From positions 124,001 through 188,000 of the forward strand of contig NZ_LILC01000002.1 in NCBI RefSeq assembly GCF_001274935.1: a stretch of DNA of 64,000 nt. The letters run 5' to 3'. The first letter of the stretch is position 1, and every line of letters begins with the position of its first letter. The notes beneath the pieces were generated by a model, which did no database searches, was not told the DNA's origin, and was given only the letters and a program-made list of their open reading frames with translations. This DNA is from Priestia koreensis. Lineage in GTDB: Bacteria > Bacillota > Bacilli > Bacillales > Bacillaceae_H. Positions 34,304-43,492 of this stretch are shown here, piece by piece. A program made the translations under genes and the position numbers.

Positions 34304-35322
34304 TGGTAATGAATATGGATCGTCACGCAGACAGTAGCACGAAAACAAAGCAGCTAACGCTTGTTCAAGCGGTAACGGATGGTCTTCGAACAATGCTTGA
34401 AGAAGATGATCGTATCCTACTTCTTGGAGAAGACATCGGTAAAAATGGTGGTGTGTTCCGCGCAACAGAAGGCTTGCAGGAGCAATTCGGGGAAGATCGT
34501 GTCATTGATACGCCGCTTAGTGAATCAGGCATTATTGGAACGTCCGTTGGGCTTGCGGTTAATGGCTTTAAACCGGTGGCAGAAATGCAGTTTTTAGGGT
34601 TTATTTATCCAGCCTACGAGCAAATTATGACGCACGTCTCACGAATTCGAATGCGCACGATGGGAAGATATACGGTTCCAATGGTCATTCGTGCCCCGTA
34701 TGGAGCGGGCATTCACGCACCGGAAATTCATTCAGATAGCGTTGAAGCATTGTTCACGCATATGCCGGGCATTAAGGTCGTTTGCCCATCTTCTGCTTAC
34801 GATGCGAAGGGACTTTTAATTGCCGCGATTGAAGATCCAGATCCTGTTTTATTTTTAGAATCCATGAAAATTTACCGTGCCGTTCGTGATGAAGTTCCAG
34901 AAGGAAAGTATACGGTTGAGATCGGAAAAGGGAAAAAGCTAAAAGACGGAGATGACGTAACGATTATCGCATGGGGAGCTATGATTCCGGTTGCGATGAA
35001 GGCAGCGGAAGAAGCTGAAAAGCAAGGGATAACAGCGGACGTCATCGATCTGCGTACCCTCTATCCAATTGATAAGGATATCATTGCGGAATCTGTTCAA
35101 AAGACGGGCCGAGCGGTCATCGTCCATGAAGCGCACGAAACAGGAGGACTTGGAAATGACTTAATTTCCATTATTAATGATACGTCGTTTCTTTATATGA
35201 AATCACCCATTGAACGTGTCACAGGGTTTGACGTGCCTGTTCCATTCTTTGCACTCGAAGAACATTACTTACCAACACCTCAGCGTGTACTAAAGGCTAT
35301 CGAAAAAGTCGTTCATTTTTAG
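34303..35322 (+). CDS. 2-oxoacid dehydrogenase E1 beta subunit
   Basis: A 339-residue E1 beta: VTDGLRTMLEEDDRILLLGEDIGKNGGVFRATEGL, DTPLSESGIIG, RAPYGAGIHAPEIHSDS and the C-terminal VHEAHETGGLG (all in part). Together with E1 alpha it decarboxylates the 2-oxoacid. ATG at 34303 lies 8 nt after AGGAGG; the GTG at 34300 is in frame but closer. The E2 gene follows after 12 nt. Confidence 0.9.
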   Translation: MVMNMDRHADSSTKTKQLTLVQAVTDGLRTMLEEDDRILLLGEDIGKNGGVFRATEGLQEQFGEDRVIDTPLSESGIIGTSVGLAVNGFKPVAEMQFLGFIYPAYEQIMTHVSRIRMRTMGRYTVPMVIRAPYGAGIHAPEIHSDSVEALFTHMPGIKVVCPSSAYDAKGLLIAAIEDPDPVLFLESMKIYRAVRDEVPEGKYTVEIGKGKKLKDGDDVTIIAWGAMIPVAMKAAEEAEKQGITADVIDLRTLYPIDKDIIAESVQKTGRAVIVHEAHETGGLGNDLISIINDTSFLYMKSPIERVTGFDVPVPFFALEEHYLPTPQRVLKAIEKVVHF

Positions 35323-35334
35323 GAGGGGAATACA

Positions 35335-36588
35335 TTGGTTGAAGTGAAGCTTCATGATATTGGAGAAGGAATGACAGAAGGAGAAATTATTCATTATTTA
35401 GTAAAAGTGGGCGATACGGTGAAGGTGGATCAGCCCCTTGTCGAAGTACAGACTGATAAAATGGTCGCGGAGCTTCCGTCCCCAGCTGCTGGGAAAGTGA
35501 AAGACATTATGGTGGATTGCGGAAAAACCGTTTCAGTTGGTACGACGCTAATCGTGTTAATGGGAGAAGAACGCGACGAAAGAGTGGTCGAGGCTACACC
35601 TGTTAGTCAATCACCGTCCACGTCAGTTAGCGTTAAACCTCAAGCGGAAGCTCCTGTAAAAGGTGCTCGAAAGACCATTATTGCTGCCCCTTACACGAGG
35701 AAAATCGCTCGTGAATTTGGCGTCGATATTAACGAAATCACAGGAACTGGTCCAGTCGGACGAATTACTGTGAAAGATATTTATGATTTTGTGAAAGAAC
35801 GAGATCAAAAAGCAGCACCTGCTGTCGAAAAAGAAAATGTACCTCAAGACCCTACACCAGCACCTAACGCTCATCAAGAAAAAGAACCGGTCGCTCAGCA
35901 CGATGTGATTCCGTTTAGAGGCCGCCGCAAACAAATCGCGAAAAAAATGACGCAGTCACTTTATACGATTCCTCACGTTACTCATTTTGAAGAAGTCGAT
36001 TTAACCGAGCTTCTTTCATACCGAACGAATTTGAAGACGATGGATATTCATCTTTCAGCTGTTGCCTTCTTCATAAAAGCATTAACCGTTTCATTAAAAC
36101 AATTTCCAGTCTTCAATGCGAAGCTAGATGAAGACAACGAAGTCATTCGGTTGGAAAAGGAATATAATATTGGAATTGCAACAGATACGGAGGACGGTTT
36201 AATTGTTCCTGTTATTCACCGGGCAGATCAGCTGTCTATACGTGAACTGCATACAAAGCTAAAGGACCTGACGAAAAGAGCAAAAGAAGGAGCGCTTACG
36301 GTTGCTGATTTGAGAGGGGGCACGTTCACGATTAGCAATGTTGGCCCGCTCGGAAGCGTAGGAGCCACTCCAATTATTAATCATCCTGAAACGGCGCTTG
36401 TCGCATTTCACAAAACAAAGAAAATGCCTGTAGTGATGGAAAATGATGAAATTGCGGTACGTTCGATGATGAACATGTCGATGTCCTTTGATCATCGTGT
36501 AGCGGACGGAGGAACAGCCGTTGCGTTTACGAATCGCTTCAAGCAATTAATGGAAAACCCTTTGCTGTGGCCGGTTGAGTTAATTTAA
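35335..36588 (+). CDS. 2-oxoacid dehydrogenase E2 (dihydrolipoyl acyltransferase)
   Basis: A 417-residue E2 with one lipoyl domain (lipoyl Lys in VQTDKMVAE, about residue 43), a linker, a peripheral subunit-binding domain (PYTRKIAREFGVDI...GTGPVGRI, about 117-145) and the catalytic domain ending MSMSFDHRVADGGTA with the active-site His and Asp. It would transfer the phenylacetyl group to CoA. The start is TTG, well supported by AGGAGGGG 8 nt upstream. No E3 gene follows, so dihydrolipoyl dehydrogenase must be supplied by another complex. Confidence 0.9.
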   Translation: MVEVKLHDIGEGMTEGEIIHYLVKVGDTVKVDQPLVEVQTDKMVAELPSPAAGKVKDIMVDCGKTVSVGTTLIVLMGEERDERVVEATPVSQSPSTSVSVKPQAEAPVKGARKTIIAAPYTRKIAREFGVDINEITGTGPVGRITVKDIYDFVKERDQKAAPAVEKENVPQDPTPAPNAHQEKEPVAQHDVIPFRGRRKQIAKKMTQSLYTIPHVTHFEEVDLTELLSYRTNLKTMDIHLSAVAFFIKALTVSLKQFPVFNAKLDEDNEVIRLEKEYNIGIATDTEDGLIVPVIHRADQLSIRELHTKLKDLTKRAKEGALTVADLRGGTFTISNVGPLGSVGATPIINHPETALVAFHKTKKMPVVMENDEIAVRSMMNMSMSFDHRVADGGTAVAFTNRFKQLMENPLLWPVELI

Positions 36589-36602
36589 GCATGTACAAAC
36601 GT

Positions 36603-36635
36603 TCGTAACTCCTATAAGATGTATAGGAGTTACGA
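36603..36635 (+). promoter_or_regulatory. 14-bp perfect hairpin between E2 gene and permease
   Basis: TCGTAACTCCTATA and TATAGGAGTTACGA around AGATG. No T-run on the plus strand. It probably tunes or separates permease expression. Confidence 0.55.
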
Positions 36636-36678
36636 GTATTACATACTCAGTAACGATCAAGATAAAGGAGGACAAGCA

Positions 36679-38049
36679 ATGGAGGATTCATCACTTCAAA
36701 AGAAGCTACTTCCACGACATATAAGCTTAATGGCCATGGGCGGTGCGATCGGTACAGGCGTGTTTAAGGGAAGCTCTGAAACCGTCTCGCTAGCAGGACC
36801 TGGGGTCATTTTTACGTATATTTTTGCGGGGCTTCTTTTATTAGTTGTTATGGGATCAATTGCAGAGATGGCGATTGTCTATCCAAATACAAATATGAAA
36901 GGGTTCGTGCAAAAGGCATTTGGAAAACGAACGTCGTTTGTGATCGGCTGGATGTACTGTTTTATGTGGCTTGCCGTCTGTATTATCGAGGTTGTCGTTG
37001 CCGGAAGCTTTTTACAGTACTGGCTCCCGTCGATTCCACTTTGGATTTTGAGTCTGGCTTGTGCAGTTGTCATTATTGGAATTAACACAATGAATGTGAA
37101 AAAATACGGAGAGTTTGAGTTTTGGTTTGCTGGAATTAAAATTGGCATGATTATGGTGTTTATCGTGCTAGGAGCCTGTATTCTATTCGGAATTATCCCA
37201 AGCAACGGTTCAAACTACATGCAAAACTTTACGGCGCACGGCGGGTTTTTCCCGAACGGCTGGATGTCGATTTTTTCTGCGCTATTAATTGTGATGTTCT
37301 CTTACGGGGGATCAGAGCTAATTGGCGTCACGGTAACAGAAGCACAGGACGCAGAGCGGGTGTTACCAAAAGTGATTAAAAGCTTTATTTTCAGAATAGT
37401 GCTATTTTACACGCTGCCAATTTTGATTATTTGCGGATTAATTCCGTGGGATAAGCTGGGTGATCAAGCGAGTCCATTTGTTCAAGTCCTAGCAACAACA
37501 GGCTTGCAAGGAGCCTCTCATATTATGAACGCCATTTTAATTACGGCTGTTTTATCGGCTGCCAACTCTGGTATTTACGGATGTACGCGAATGATGCATT
37601 CACTTGCTCAAGATGGTGAAGCACCAAAGGCGCTTGCAAAGGTATCTAAAAGTGGTGTGCCGGTTTATGGGCTTCTCATTAGTGGGGTCGTCTTAATTTG
37701 TGGTTCGATGATTGCGTACTTTGCGCAAAATAACGTATTTACCATTTTAATGGCCTTTCCAGGATTCGTTGTATCATTGGTATGGATCAGCATTTGTTTG
37801 GCACAGCTTAAGCTTCGCCCGACCTATGGGAAAATGCCAAGCTTTAAAATTTGGGGCTTTCCATACATTACGGCCATCACAGCGCTTATTCTAACAGGCA
37901 TTTGTATTATGTTCTTATTTAATGAGGAGAACCGCGTTAGTATCATTACGTGTCTGATTTTGCTTGCTGTTTTAGTGTTACTATCCATCTTTAAATTTAG
38001 ACATACAGATGAGAAGCATACAAATACAACAGAAGAAAAAATGGGTTAA
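36679..38049 (+). CDS. Amino acid permease (APC superfamily), probable phenylalanine importer
   Basis: A 456-residue transporter with about 12 membrane helices. The first helix holds the APC signature GGAIGTGVFKGS, and EFWFAGIKIGMIM is a further amino-acid-transporter (AAT) family segment. The relatives include PheP/AroP and B. subtilis RocE-like permeases; phenylalanine as substrate is inferred from the operon. AAAGGAGG is 7 nt before ATG 36679. It closes the aromatic island and shares a terminator with convergent prpE. Confidence 0.88.
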   Translation: MEDSSLQKKLLPRHISLMAMGGAIGTGVFKGSSETVSLAGPGVIFTYIFAGLLLLVVMGSIAEMAIVYPNTNMKGFVQKAFGKRTSFVIGWMYCFMWLAVCIIEVVVAGSFLQYWLPSIPLWILSLACAVVIIGINTMNVKKYGEFEFWFAGIKIGMIMVFIVLGACILFGIIPSNGSNYMQNFTAHGGFFPNGWMSIFSALLIVMFSYGGSELIGVTVTEAQDAERVLPKVIKSFIFRIVLFYTLPILIICGLIPWDKLGDQASPFVQVLATTGLQGASHIMNAILITAVLSAANSGIYGCTRMMHSLAQDGEAPKALAKVSKSGVPVYGLLISGVVLICGSMIAYFAQNNVFTILMAFPGFVVSLVWISICLAQLKLRPTYGKMPSFKIWGFPYITAITALILTGICIMFLFNEENRVSIITCLILLAVLVLLSIFKFRHTDEKHTNTTEEKMG

Positions 38050-38062
38050 CGGTTTACTCGGC

Positions 38063-38098
38063 AAAAGGAGCAGGTACTCACACCTGCTCCTTGTTTTT
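38063..38098. terminator. Bidirectional terminator between permease and prpE
   Basis: AAGGAGCAGGT pairs with ACCTGCTCCTT, then GTTTTTG. Confidence 0.8.
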
Positions 38099-38099
38099 G

Positions 38100-38840
38100 T
38101 TAATCAAACGAACGGAATTTTTCCTCTACATAAGGCATTGTAGACGGAACGGATACAGTGGTCATTTCTGGATATTGAAAAGCTGTCAGAGCACCACCAA
38201 ACACAGCTCCGGTATCAATATTGATCGTATTGTTCATCTGTCTAGGCGTTTTGACTGGTGTATGACCGTACACCACAAAGGAATCACCGCTATAATCTTT
38301 TGCCCAATCCCTTCGAATCGGCATTCCTTTTTCATCGGTTTCACCTGTAATGTCCCCGTATAAAACGAACGTTCTCACCTTTTTGTCATAGCGTCCAATA
38401 TAGCGCTCACGAATTCCTGCGTGAGCGATGATGAGCTTTTGGTCAAACAATTCCACGTAAAGAGGCGCCTTTTCATACAGTTCTGTAAACATGTGTTTAA
38501 TTTTTTTCTTTTCAGCAGGTGAACTGCCTTCATATTCTGCAACCGTTGTTTCAAGTCCGTGCTTGTGCTGTACTTTATTTCCTTGAAAAAAGCGATAAAG
38601 CTTATCGCAGTGATTGCCCGGTGCGTAGAAGGCGATCTTTTTTTCTAGGACGAGCTGGTATACGATGCGAATGATTTTAAGTGAGTGTGGTCCTCTGTCT
38701 GTTAAATCCCCCACAAAGGCGAGCTGACGTCCGTTTGGATGAATAGGGAGGCCGCTTTCCCACATATAGCCCAGCTTTGTCGTAAGCTCTCTAAATTCTT
38801 GATAGCAGCCGTGAATATCGCCGATAATATCAATTTTCAT
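38100..38840 (-). CDS. prpE: Bis(5'-nucleosyl)-tetraphosphatase PrpE
   Basis: A 246-residue PPP-family metallophosphatase. The metal motifs [14 protein letters not shown] and GNHCDK are in order within the first 80 residues, and later His in IIAHAGI and YGHTP complete the site. PrpE cleaves Ap4A asymmetrically and influences spore germination in B. subtilis. It is where synteny with B. subtilis resumes after yjbO, on the right of the aromatic island. Confidence 0.94.
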   Translation of the reverse strand: MKIDIIGDIHGCYQEFRELTTKLGYMWESGLPIHPNGRQLAFVGDLTDRGPHSLKIIRIVYQLVLEKKIAFYAPGNHCDKLYRFFQGNKVQHKHGLETTVAEYEGSSPAEKKKIKHMFTELYEKAPLYVELFDQKLIIAHAGIRERYIGRYDKKVRTFVLYGDITGETDEKGMPIRRDWAKDYSGDSFVVYGHTPVKTPRQMNNTINIDTGAVFGGALTAFQYPEMTTVSVPSTMPYVEEKFRSFD

Positions 38841-39066
38841 TTGGATAACACCTACAGTATGAGTATTTTCGTTTGAAACGATAACTTGTTATTAAAATAA
38901 CACATTTTTTGTGCAAACTATTCATAAGACGAGTCGTTTTGTTTTAAAAAGCAAGGGGTAGGAGCAGAAGATAAAGGCGTTTTTCCTCATTTGAGTAGTT
39001 AAAGGTTGAAACAAACAGCGTTTCATAATAAAGTAGAGGGAGTTTTTTTGAGAGGAGGAGGAAGCA

Positions 39067-40443
39067 ATGAGTGAACAAGGAAAGGAAATGAACGAAGCCC
39101 AGCTGAACGTTCATCTTCTAGAGCTATTGGATTTAGAAGCGATTGATGATTTTCGTGATGAGTTTTTGGAGATGCACCCATATGATCAAGCGAAATTTTA
39201 TATGCTGCTTATTCCTGAACAGCGCCAAAAGTTGTATCAATTTCTATCGCCTGAAGAAATGGCAGAGGTGTTTGAAAATCTAGAGATTCCTGAAGAGAAT
39301 TACCAAGAGCTTCTATCTGAAATGCACCCGACGTTTGCGGCAGACATGCTTGGTGAAATGTATGCCGATGATGCGGTGGATGTGTTAAATGAGCTAGACA
39401 AAGAGCAGGTAGCGAGTTATCTGACCATCATGGACGGTGAGTCAGCACAAGAAATTAAAGATCTGCTTCACTACGAGGAGGATACGGCAGGAAGCATCAT
39501 GACGACGGAATATGTGGCGATTCGTTCACATCAAACCGTTCGTTCTGCGATGCAAATTCTCCGAAAAGAAGCGCCTGATGCAGAAACAATCTACTATATC
39601 TTTGTTATCGATGAAGAAAAGAAGCTAGTGGGCGTCGTTTCTCTCCGTGATCTCATTGTTTCTGACGAAGAGACGATGATCTCTGACATTATGAATGAGC
39701 GTGTCGTCTCAGCCTCTGTTGCAGATGATCAAGAAATTGTAGCGAAAACCATGCGTGATTATAACTTCCTAGCCATCCCTGTTGTTGATTTTCAAAAGCA
39801 TCTGTTAGGGATTATTACAGTCGATGACGTGTTAGATGTTATTGATGAAGAAGCATCTGAAGATTATTCAAAACTTGCCGGTGTCAGCGACGTTGAATCG
39901 ATGAATACGAGTTCGCTACAGTCGGCTAAAAAGCGGCTGCCTTGGCTTGTTATTCTCCTGTTTTTAGGAATGATGACTGCGAGTCTAATTGGCCATTTTG
40001 AAGATACGTTAAATAAAGTAGCAATCTTAGCCGTATTTATACCATTGATTGCAGGGATGTCAGGTAATACGGGAACACAGGCGCTAGCCGTTGCGGTCAG
40101 AGGGCTTGCGACAGGTGATATTGAGCGGGAAGGAATTTGGAAGATGATCATGCGTGAGCTTGGTACAGGATTAATCGTTGGTACATCCTGCGGAATCCTT
40201 GTAACGGGTGTGGTATACGTATGGCAACATGACTTTTTTCTGGGACTGCTCGTTGGGATTTCCATTTTTGCTACGCTGATCGTGGCAACACTTGCGGGTG
40301 CACTTGTTCCGATGCTAATGCACCGCCTTAAAATTGACCCTGCGGTAGCTTCAGGACCATTTATTACAACGCTAAATGATTTACTTAGTATTTTGATCTA
40401 CTTTGGTCTTGCTACAACCTTTATGAGCTACCTTCAGAAATAA
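39067..40443 (+). CDS. mgtE: Magnesium transporter MgtE
   Basis: A 458-residue MgtE. An acidic N-domain (about 1-130), two CBS domains (TTEYVAIRSHQTV... and ISDIMNERVVSA...VVDFQKHLLGIITVDDVLDVI), a plug helix, and five C-terminal membrane helices with the pore signature PLIAGMSGNTGTQA are all present. It is a Mg2+-gated channel, closed by Mg2+ binding in the CBS region. No M-box riboswitch is recognisable in the 226-nt leader, unlike the main mgtE of B. subtilis. SD GAGGAGGAGG. Confidence 0.94.
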   Translation: MSEQGKEMNEAQLNVHLLELLDLEAIDDFRDEFLEMHPYDQAKFYMLLIPEQRQKLYQFLSPEEMAEVFENLEIPEENYQELLSEMHPTFAADMLGEMYADDAVDVLNELDKEQVASYLTIMDGESAQEIKDLLHYEEDTAGSIMTTEYVAIRSHQTVRSAMQILRKEAPDAETIYYIFVIDEEKKLVGVVSLRDLIVSDEETMISDIMNERVVSASVADDQEIVAKTMRDYNFLAIPVVDFQKHLLGIITVDDVLDVIDEEASEDYSKLAGVSDVESMNTSSLQSAKKRLPWLVILLFLGMMTASLIGHFEDTLNKVAILAVFIPLIAGMSGNTGTQALAVAVRGLATGDIEREGIWKMIMRELGTGLIVGTSCGILVTGVVYVWQHDFFLGLLVGISIFATLIVATLAGALVPMLMHRLKIDPAVASGPFITTLNDLLSILIYFGLATTFMSYLQK

Positions 40444-40482
40444 ACGTGCAACCTAGATTATACACAAAGAGGAGGAATAAAA

Positions 40483-42339
40483 ATGAACCATGACGCATCC
40501 ATTACATCACTTGTAATTGTCGTTATTGCCGCATTTTTAACGCCTATTTTACTTCATCGCTTTAAGTTGAGGATCCTGCCTGTGGTAGTAGCTGAAATTA
40601 TCATGGGCTTAATTATTGGTAAAAGCGGGCTTGACATAGTGAAGCCCGATATGTGGATTGAAACGTTATCAAGCCTAGGCTTTATTTTTCTCATGTTTTT
40701 AAGCGGGCTAGAAATTGATTTTTCAGCCTTTGCTGGAAATAAGAAAAAAGAAAAGCTTCCGAGCGGAAAAGAAGCACCAAACGCTTTTTCGGCAGCACTG
40801 ATTGTTTTTATGGCAATTTTCATCGTGTCACTGGCACTGTCTTATCTGTTCGTTTGGGCAGGCTTTATTGAAAATGCCTTTTTAATGACGTTAATTATTT
40901 CGACCATCTCTCTTGGGGTCGTTGTTCCGACATTAAAAGAAGAACAGATCATGAAAAGCTCCATTGGGCAAACCATTCTGTTAATTGCCGTTATTGCGGA
41001 TTTAGTCACAATGATCCTACTAGCGGTGTTCGTTTCTCTTAATGATAAGGGAGGCGGCAGCACATGGCTATTGCTTATCTTATTCGGAGTTGGGGTTATC
41101 TTTTATGTGGGAGGTAAGGTGTTCCAAAACCGCTCCTTCATTGAAACCATGTCAAAGGGTACGATTCAAATCGACACACGAGCGGTATTCGCGCTCATCA
41201 TTATTCTTGTGGGTGTGTCTGAAAAAATTGGAGCAGAAAACATTTTAGGTGCCTTTTTAGCAGGGGTGCTTGTTTCCTTGCTTTCTCCAAATGAAGAGCT
41301 TGTTCATAAGCTTGATTCCTTCGGATACGGATTTTTAATTCCGATTTTCTTCGTGATGGTAGGGGTAGACCTTGATGTATGGTCACTCTTTAGCGACAAA
41401 AAGGTCCTAATCTTAATGCCGTTACTGCTAGTTGCCCTTTTAATTTCTAAAATTATTCCGGTATGGATTTTGAAGAAGTGGTTTGATACGAAAACGGTTC
41501 TGGCTTCTGGATTTCTATTAACGTCCACGCTTTCACTTGTGATCGCAGCTGCGAAAGTAGGACAGAATTTAAACGTAATTAGCAGCCAAGTATCAGGAGC
41601 ACTTATATTAGTGGCAATTATTACGTGTATTATTACACCGGTTATTTTTAAGAAATTGTTGCCGAAAAAGCAAATCGAAACCAATCGTATTCGAGTCAAC
41701 TTTATCGGTGCAAACAACCTGTCACTTCCTGTTACGCGCGAATTAAATCCGATGTACTACGATGTGACGATGTATCATCCGAGACAGGAAAAGCTCGATC
41801 GAATGATGATCACCGATTCTTTGTTTGAAATTGTTGAAATTGATAGCTATGAGGCAGACGTAATTAAAAACAGTCGCGCCTGTGATACGGATATTCTCGT
41901 CATCACGACGGGTGATGAAGAACGAAATGCACGCGTCGCATCCGCAGCGAAAAGCGAAGGAATTGATCGTGTCATTGCTCGAGTAGAGCATCCTGATCTT
42001 ATTAACGAGATGCGTGAGAAAGACATTGAAATATTTAGTCAGTTGTTATCTACAACGTCACTGTTCAAGTCACTCATTGAATCACCGTCCGTTCTGGACA
42101 TTATTACGAATCAGGAAATGGCTCTTTATCAGGTGAACCTGAAAAACCATAAATATGATGGCATTCTTTTACGGAAATTCCCGTTCACGGGAGACGTCAT
42201 TTTTGTTCGGATTTTCCGTGGAAACGACTCAATTGTTCCCCATGGTGACACGGAGCTAAAAGTTGGCGACGAGCTCATCGTGACAGGATCTCCCGAGTAC
42301 GTAAATGAATTGAAGTTGGTTCTTCAATCTAGAGGATAA
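40483..42339 (+). CDS. yjbQ: CPA2 monovalent cation/proton antiporter with TrkA domain (YjbQ)
   Basis: A 618-residue protein: about 12 membrane helices (residues 5-390) of the Na+/H+ exchanger domain, then a TrkA-N-like nucleotide-binding region (RVNFIGANNLSLP, about 404) and a TrkA-C domain (about 535-618, LKVGDELIVTGS). Such KefB-like proteins move K+ or Na+ out against protons under ligand control. B. subtilis YjbQ occupies the same place after prpE. AGAGGAGGAA precedes the ATG, 39 nt after mgtE, so both may be cotranscribed. Confidence 0.88.
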   Translation: MNHDASITSLVIVVIAAFLTPILLHRFKLRILPVVVAEIIMGLIIGKSGLDIVKPDMWIETLSSLGFIFLMFLSGLEIDFSAFAGNKKKEKLPSGKEAPNAFSAALIVFMAIFIVSLALSYLFVWAGFIENAFLMTLIISTISLGVVVPTLKEEQIMKSSIGQTILLIAVIADLVTMILLAVFVSLNDKGGGSTWLLLILFGVGVIFYVGGKVFQNRSFIETMSKGTIQIDTRAVFALIIILVGVSEKIGAENILGAFLAGVLVSLLSPNEELVHKLDSFGYGFLIPIFFVMVGVDLDVWSLFSDKKVLILMPLLLVALLISKIIPVWILKKWFDTKTVLASGFLLTSTLSLVIAAAKVGQNLNVISSQVSGALILVAIITCIITPVIFKKLLPKKQIETNRIRVNFIGANNLSLPVTRELNPMYYDVTMYHPRQEKLDRMMITDSLFEIVEIDSYEADVIKNSRACDTDILVITTGDEERNARVASAAKSEGIDRVIARVEHPDLINEMREKDIEIFSQLLSTTSLFKSLIESPSVLDIITNQEMALYQVNLKNHKYDGILLRKFPFTGDVIFVRIFRGNDSIVPHGDTELKVGDELIVTGSPEYVNELKLVLQSRG

Positions 42340-42342
42340 AGG

Positions 42343-42375
42343 AAAGCGGCAGACGACGGTCTGCCGCTTGTTTTA
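42343..42375 (+). terminator. Terminator after yjbQ
   Basis: AAGCGGCAGAC pairs with GTCTGCCGCTT, followed by GTTTTA. Confidence 0.85.
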
Positions 42376-42393
42376 TACAGGTCGTTTAGAGTA

Positions 42394-42421
42394 TTGTAAT
42401 GGTAATGGATTATGGTATACT
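42394..42421 (+). promoter_or_regulatory. Sigma-A promoter of fabI
   Basis: TTGTAA (42394-42399) and TATACT (42416-42421), 16 nt apart; the FapR box begins just after the -10. Confidence 0.6.
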
Positions 42422-42424
42422 GAT

Positions 42425-42443
42425 ATTAATACTAGGTACTAAT
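42425..42443 (+). promoter_or_regulatory. FapR operator
   Basis: ATTAATACTAGGTACTAAT is a near-perfect copy (reverse: ATTAGTACCTAGTATTAAT) of the FapR consensus TTAGTACCTGATACTAA. It covers the expected fabI transcription start, so FapR would repress and malonyl-CoA would relieve. Confidence 0.9.
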
Positions 42444-42475
42444 AACTTGTGTTAAATAGGAGGATTACATTTATT

Positions 42476-43255
42476 ATGAAAAGTCTATCCCTTGAAAATC
42501 GTAATGTAGTGGTTATGGGCGTTGCGAATAAACGAAGCATTGCTTGGGGCATCGCACGTAGCCTACACGAAGCGGGTGCACGCTTAATTTTTACATACGC
42601 TGGAGAGCGCTTAGAGAAAAACGTTCGTGAATTAGCAGATTCTCTAGATCGCAACGATTCAATCGTGTTACCGTGTGACGTAACAAACGATGAAGAAATT
42701 CAAAAGTGCTTTGCAAATATTAAAGAGCAAGTAGGCGTGATCCACGGTGTGGCACACTGTATCGCATTTGCAAACAAAGAAGATTTAGAAGGTGACTATG
42801 TGTCAACAAGCCGCGACGGCTTCTTATTAGCACATAACGTCAGCTCTTACTCGTTCACAGCTGTAGCAAACGCTGCAAAAGAGCTAATGACAGAAGGTGG
42901 AAGCCTTGTAACGTTAACATACTTAGGCGGAGAGCGCGTTGTTCAAAACTACAACCTGATGGGAGTAGCAAAAGCGTCTCTAGATGCAAGCGTGAAATAT
43001 TTAGCATCTGACCTAGGTCAACATAAAATCCGTGTAAACAGCATCTCTGCTGGTCCAATTCGTACGCTTTCTGCAAAAGGAATCAGCGACTTCAACTCTA
43101 TCTTAAAAGACATTGAAGAACGCGCTCCTTTACGTCGCACAACAACACCAGAAGAAGTTGGCGATACAGCGGTATTCTTATTCAGTGAATTATCTCGCGG
43201 AATCACAGGTGAAAATCTTCACGTTGATTCTGGATTCCATATCATGGCACGCTAA
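42476..43255 (+). CDS. fabI: Enoyl-[acyl-carrier-protein] reductase I
   Basis: A 259-residue short-chain dehydrogenase-type enoyl-ACP reductase of fatty acid synthesis. GVANKRSIAWGIA is the FabI cofactor motif, and YNLMGVAK supplies the catalytic Tyr-x6-Lys. The sequence follows B. subtilis FabI nearly throughout. ATG 42476 gives the family N-terminus (MKSLSLENRNVV); AGGAGG at 42458 is rather far (12 nt), and an in-frame GTG at 42449 lies before it, so the start is less certain than the gene. Confidence 0.96.
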   Translation: MKSLSLENRNVVVMGVANKRSIAWGIARSLHEAGARLIFTYAGERLEKNVRELADSLDRNDSIVLPCDVTNDEEIQKCFANIKEQVGVIHGVAHCIAFANKEDLEGDYVSTSRDGFLLAHNVSSYSFTAVANAAKELMTEGGSLVTLTYLGGERVVQNYNLMGVAKASLDASVKYLASDLGQHKIRVNSISAGPIRTLSAKGISDFNSILKDIEERAPLRRTTTPEEVGDTAVFLFSELSRGITGENLHVDSGFHIMAR

Positions 43256-43268
43256 TTGTTTGTGTACG

Positions 43269-43298
43269 AAGCCTCCCTTTGTCGGGAGGCTTTTTTGT
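43269..43298 (+). terminator. Terminator after fabI
   Basis: GCCTCCC pairs with GGGAGGC, followed by six T. Confidence 0.85.
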
Positions 43299-43492
43299 TG
43301 TGTTGGCGTGTGGATCTTTGCTCGATTTAGCTCCTATCGCTCTGTTTTAGGCGGCAATCAATCGAATTGGAGAATCTATCGGTCACTTTTTAAACGCAAT
43401 CGATCTATTTCTGCGAGTAATCGTTCACTTCGCTTCCTTACTTCATCTCCCGTATTCATTTTGAAAAAGTGACAAGTTTTTTTGTGAGCAGG

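Noticed and set aside
32083..36588. Branched-chain amino acid degradation operon (leucine dehydrogenase plus BCKDH)
   Set aside because: The dehydrogenase carries phenylalanine dehydrogenase signatures, and buk, ptb and E3 genes typical of the bkd operon are absent. Kept as the main alternative for the E1/E2 substrate.
43376..43459. Minus-strand 27-residue charged frame (MNTGDEVRKRSERLL...) between fabI and cotO
   Set aside because: Protein-like composition, but no SD (CTTTTTCAAA before the ATG) and no terminator. Not enough to call.
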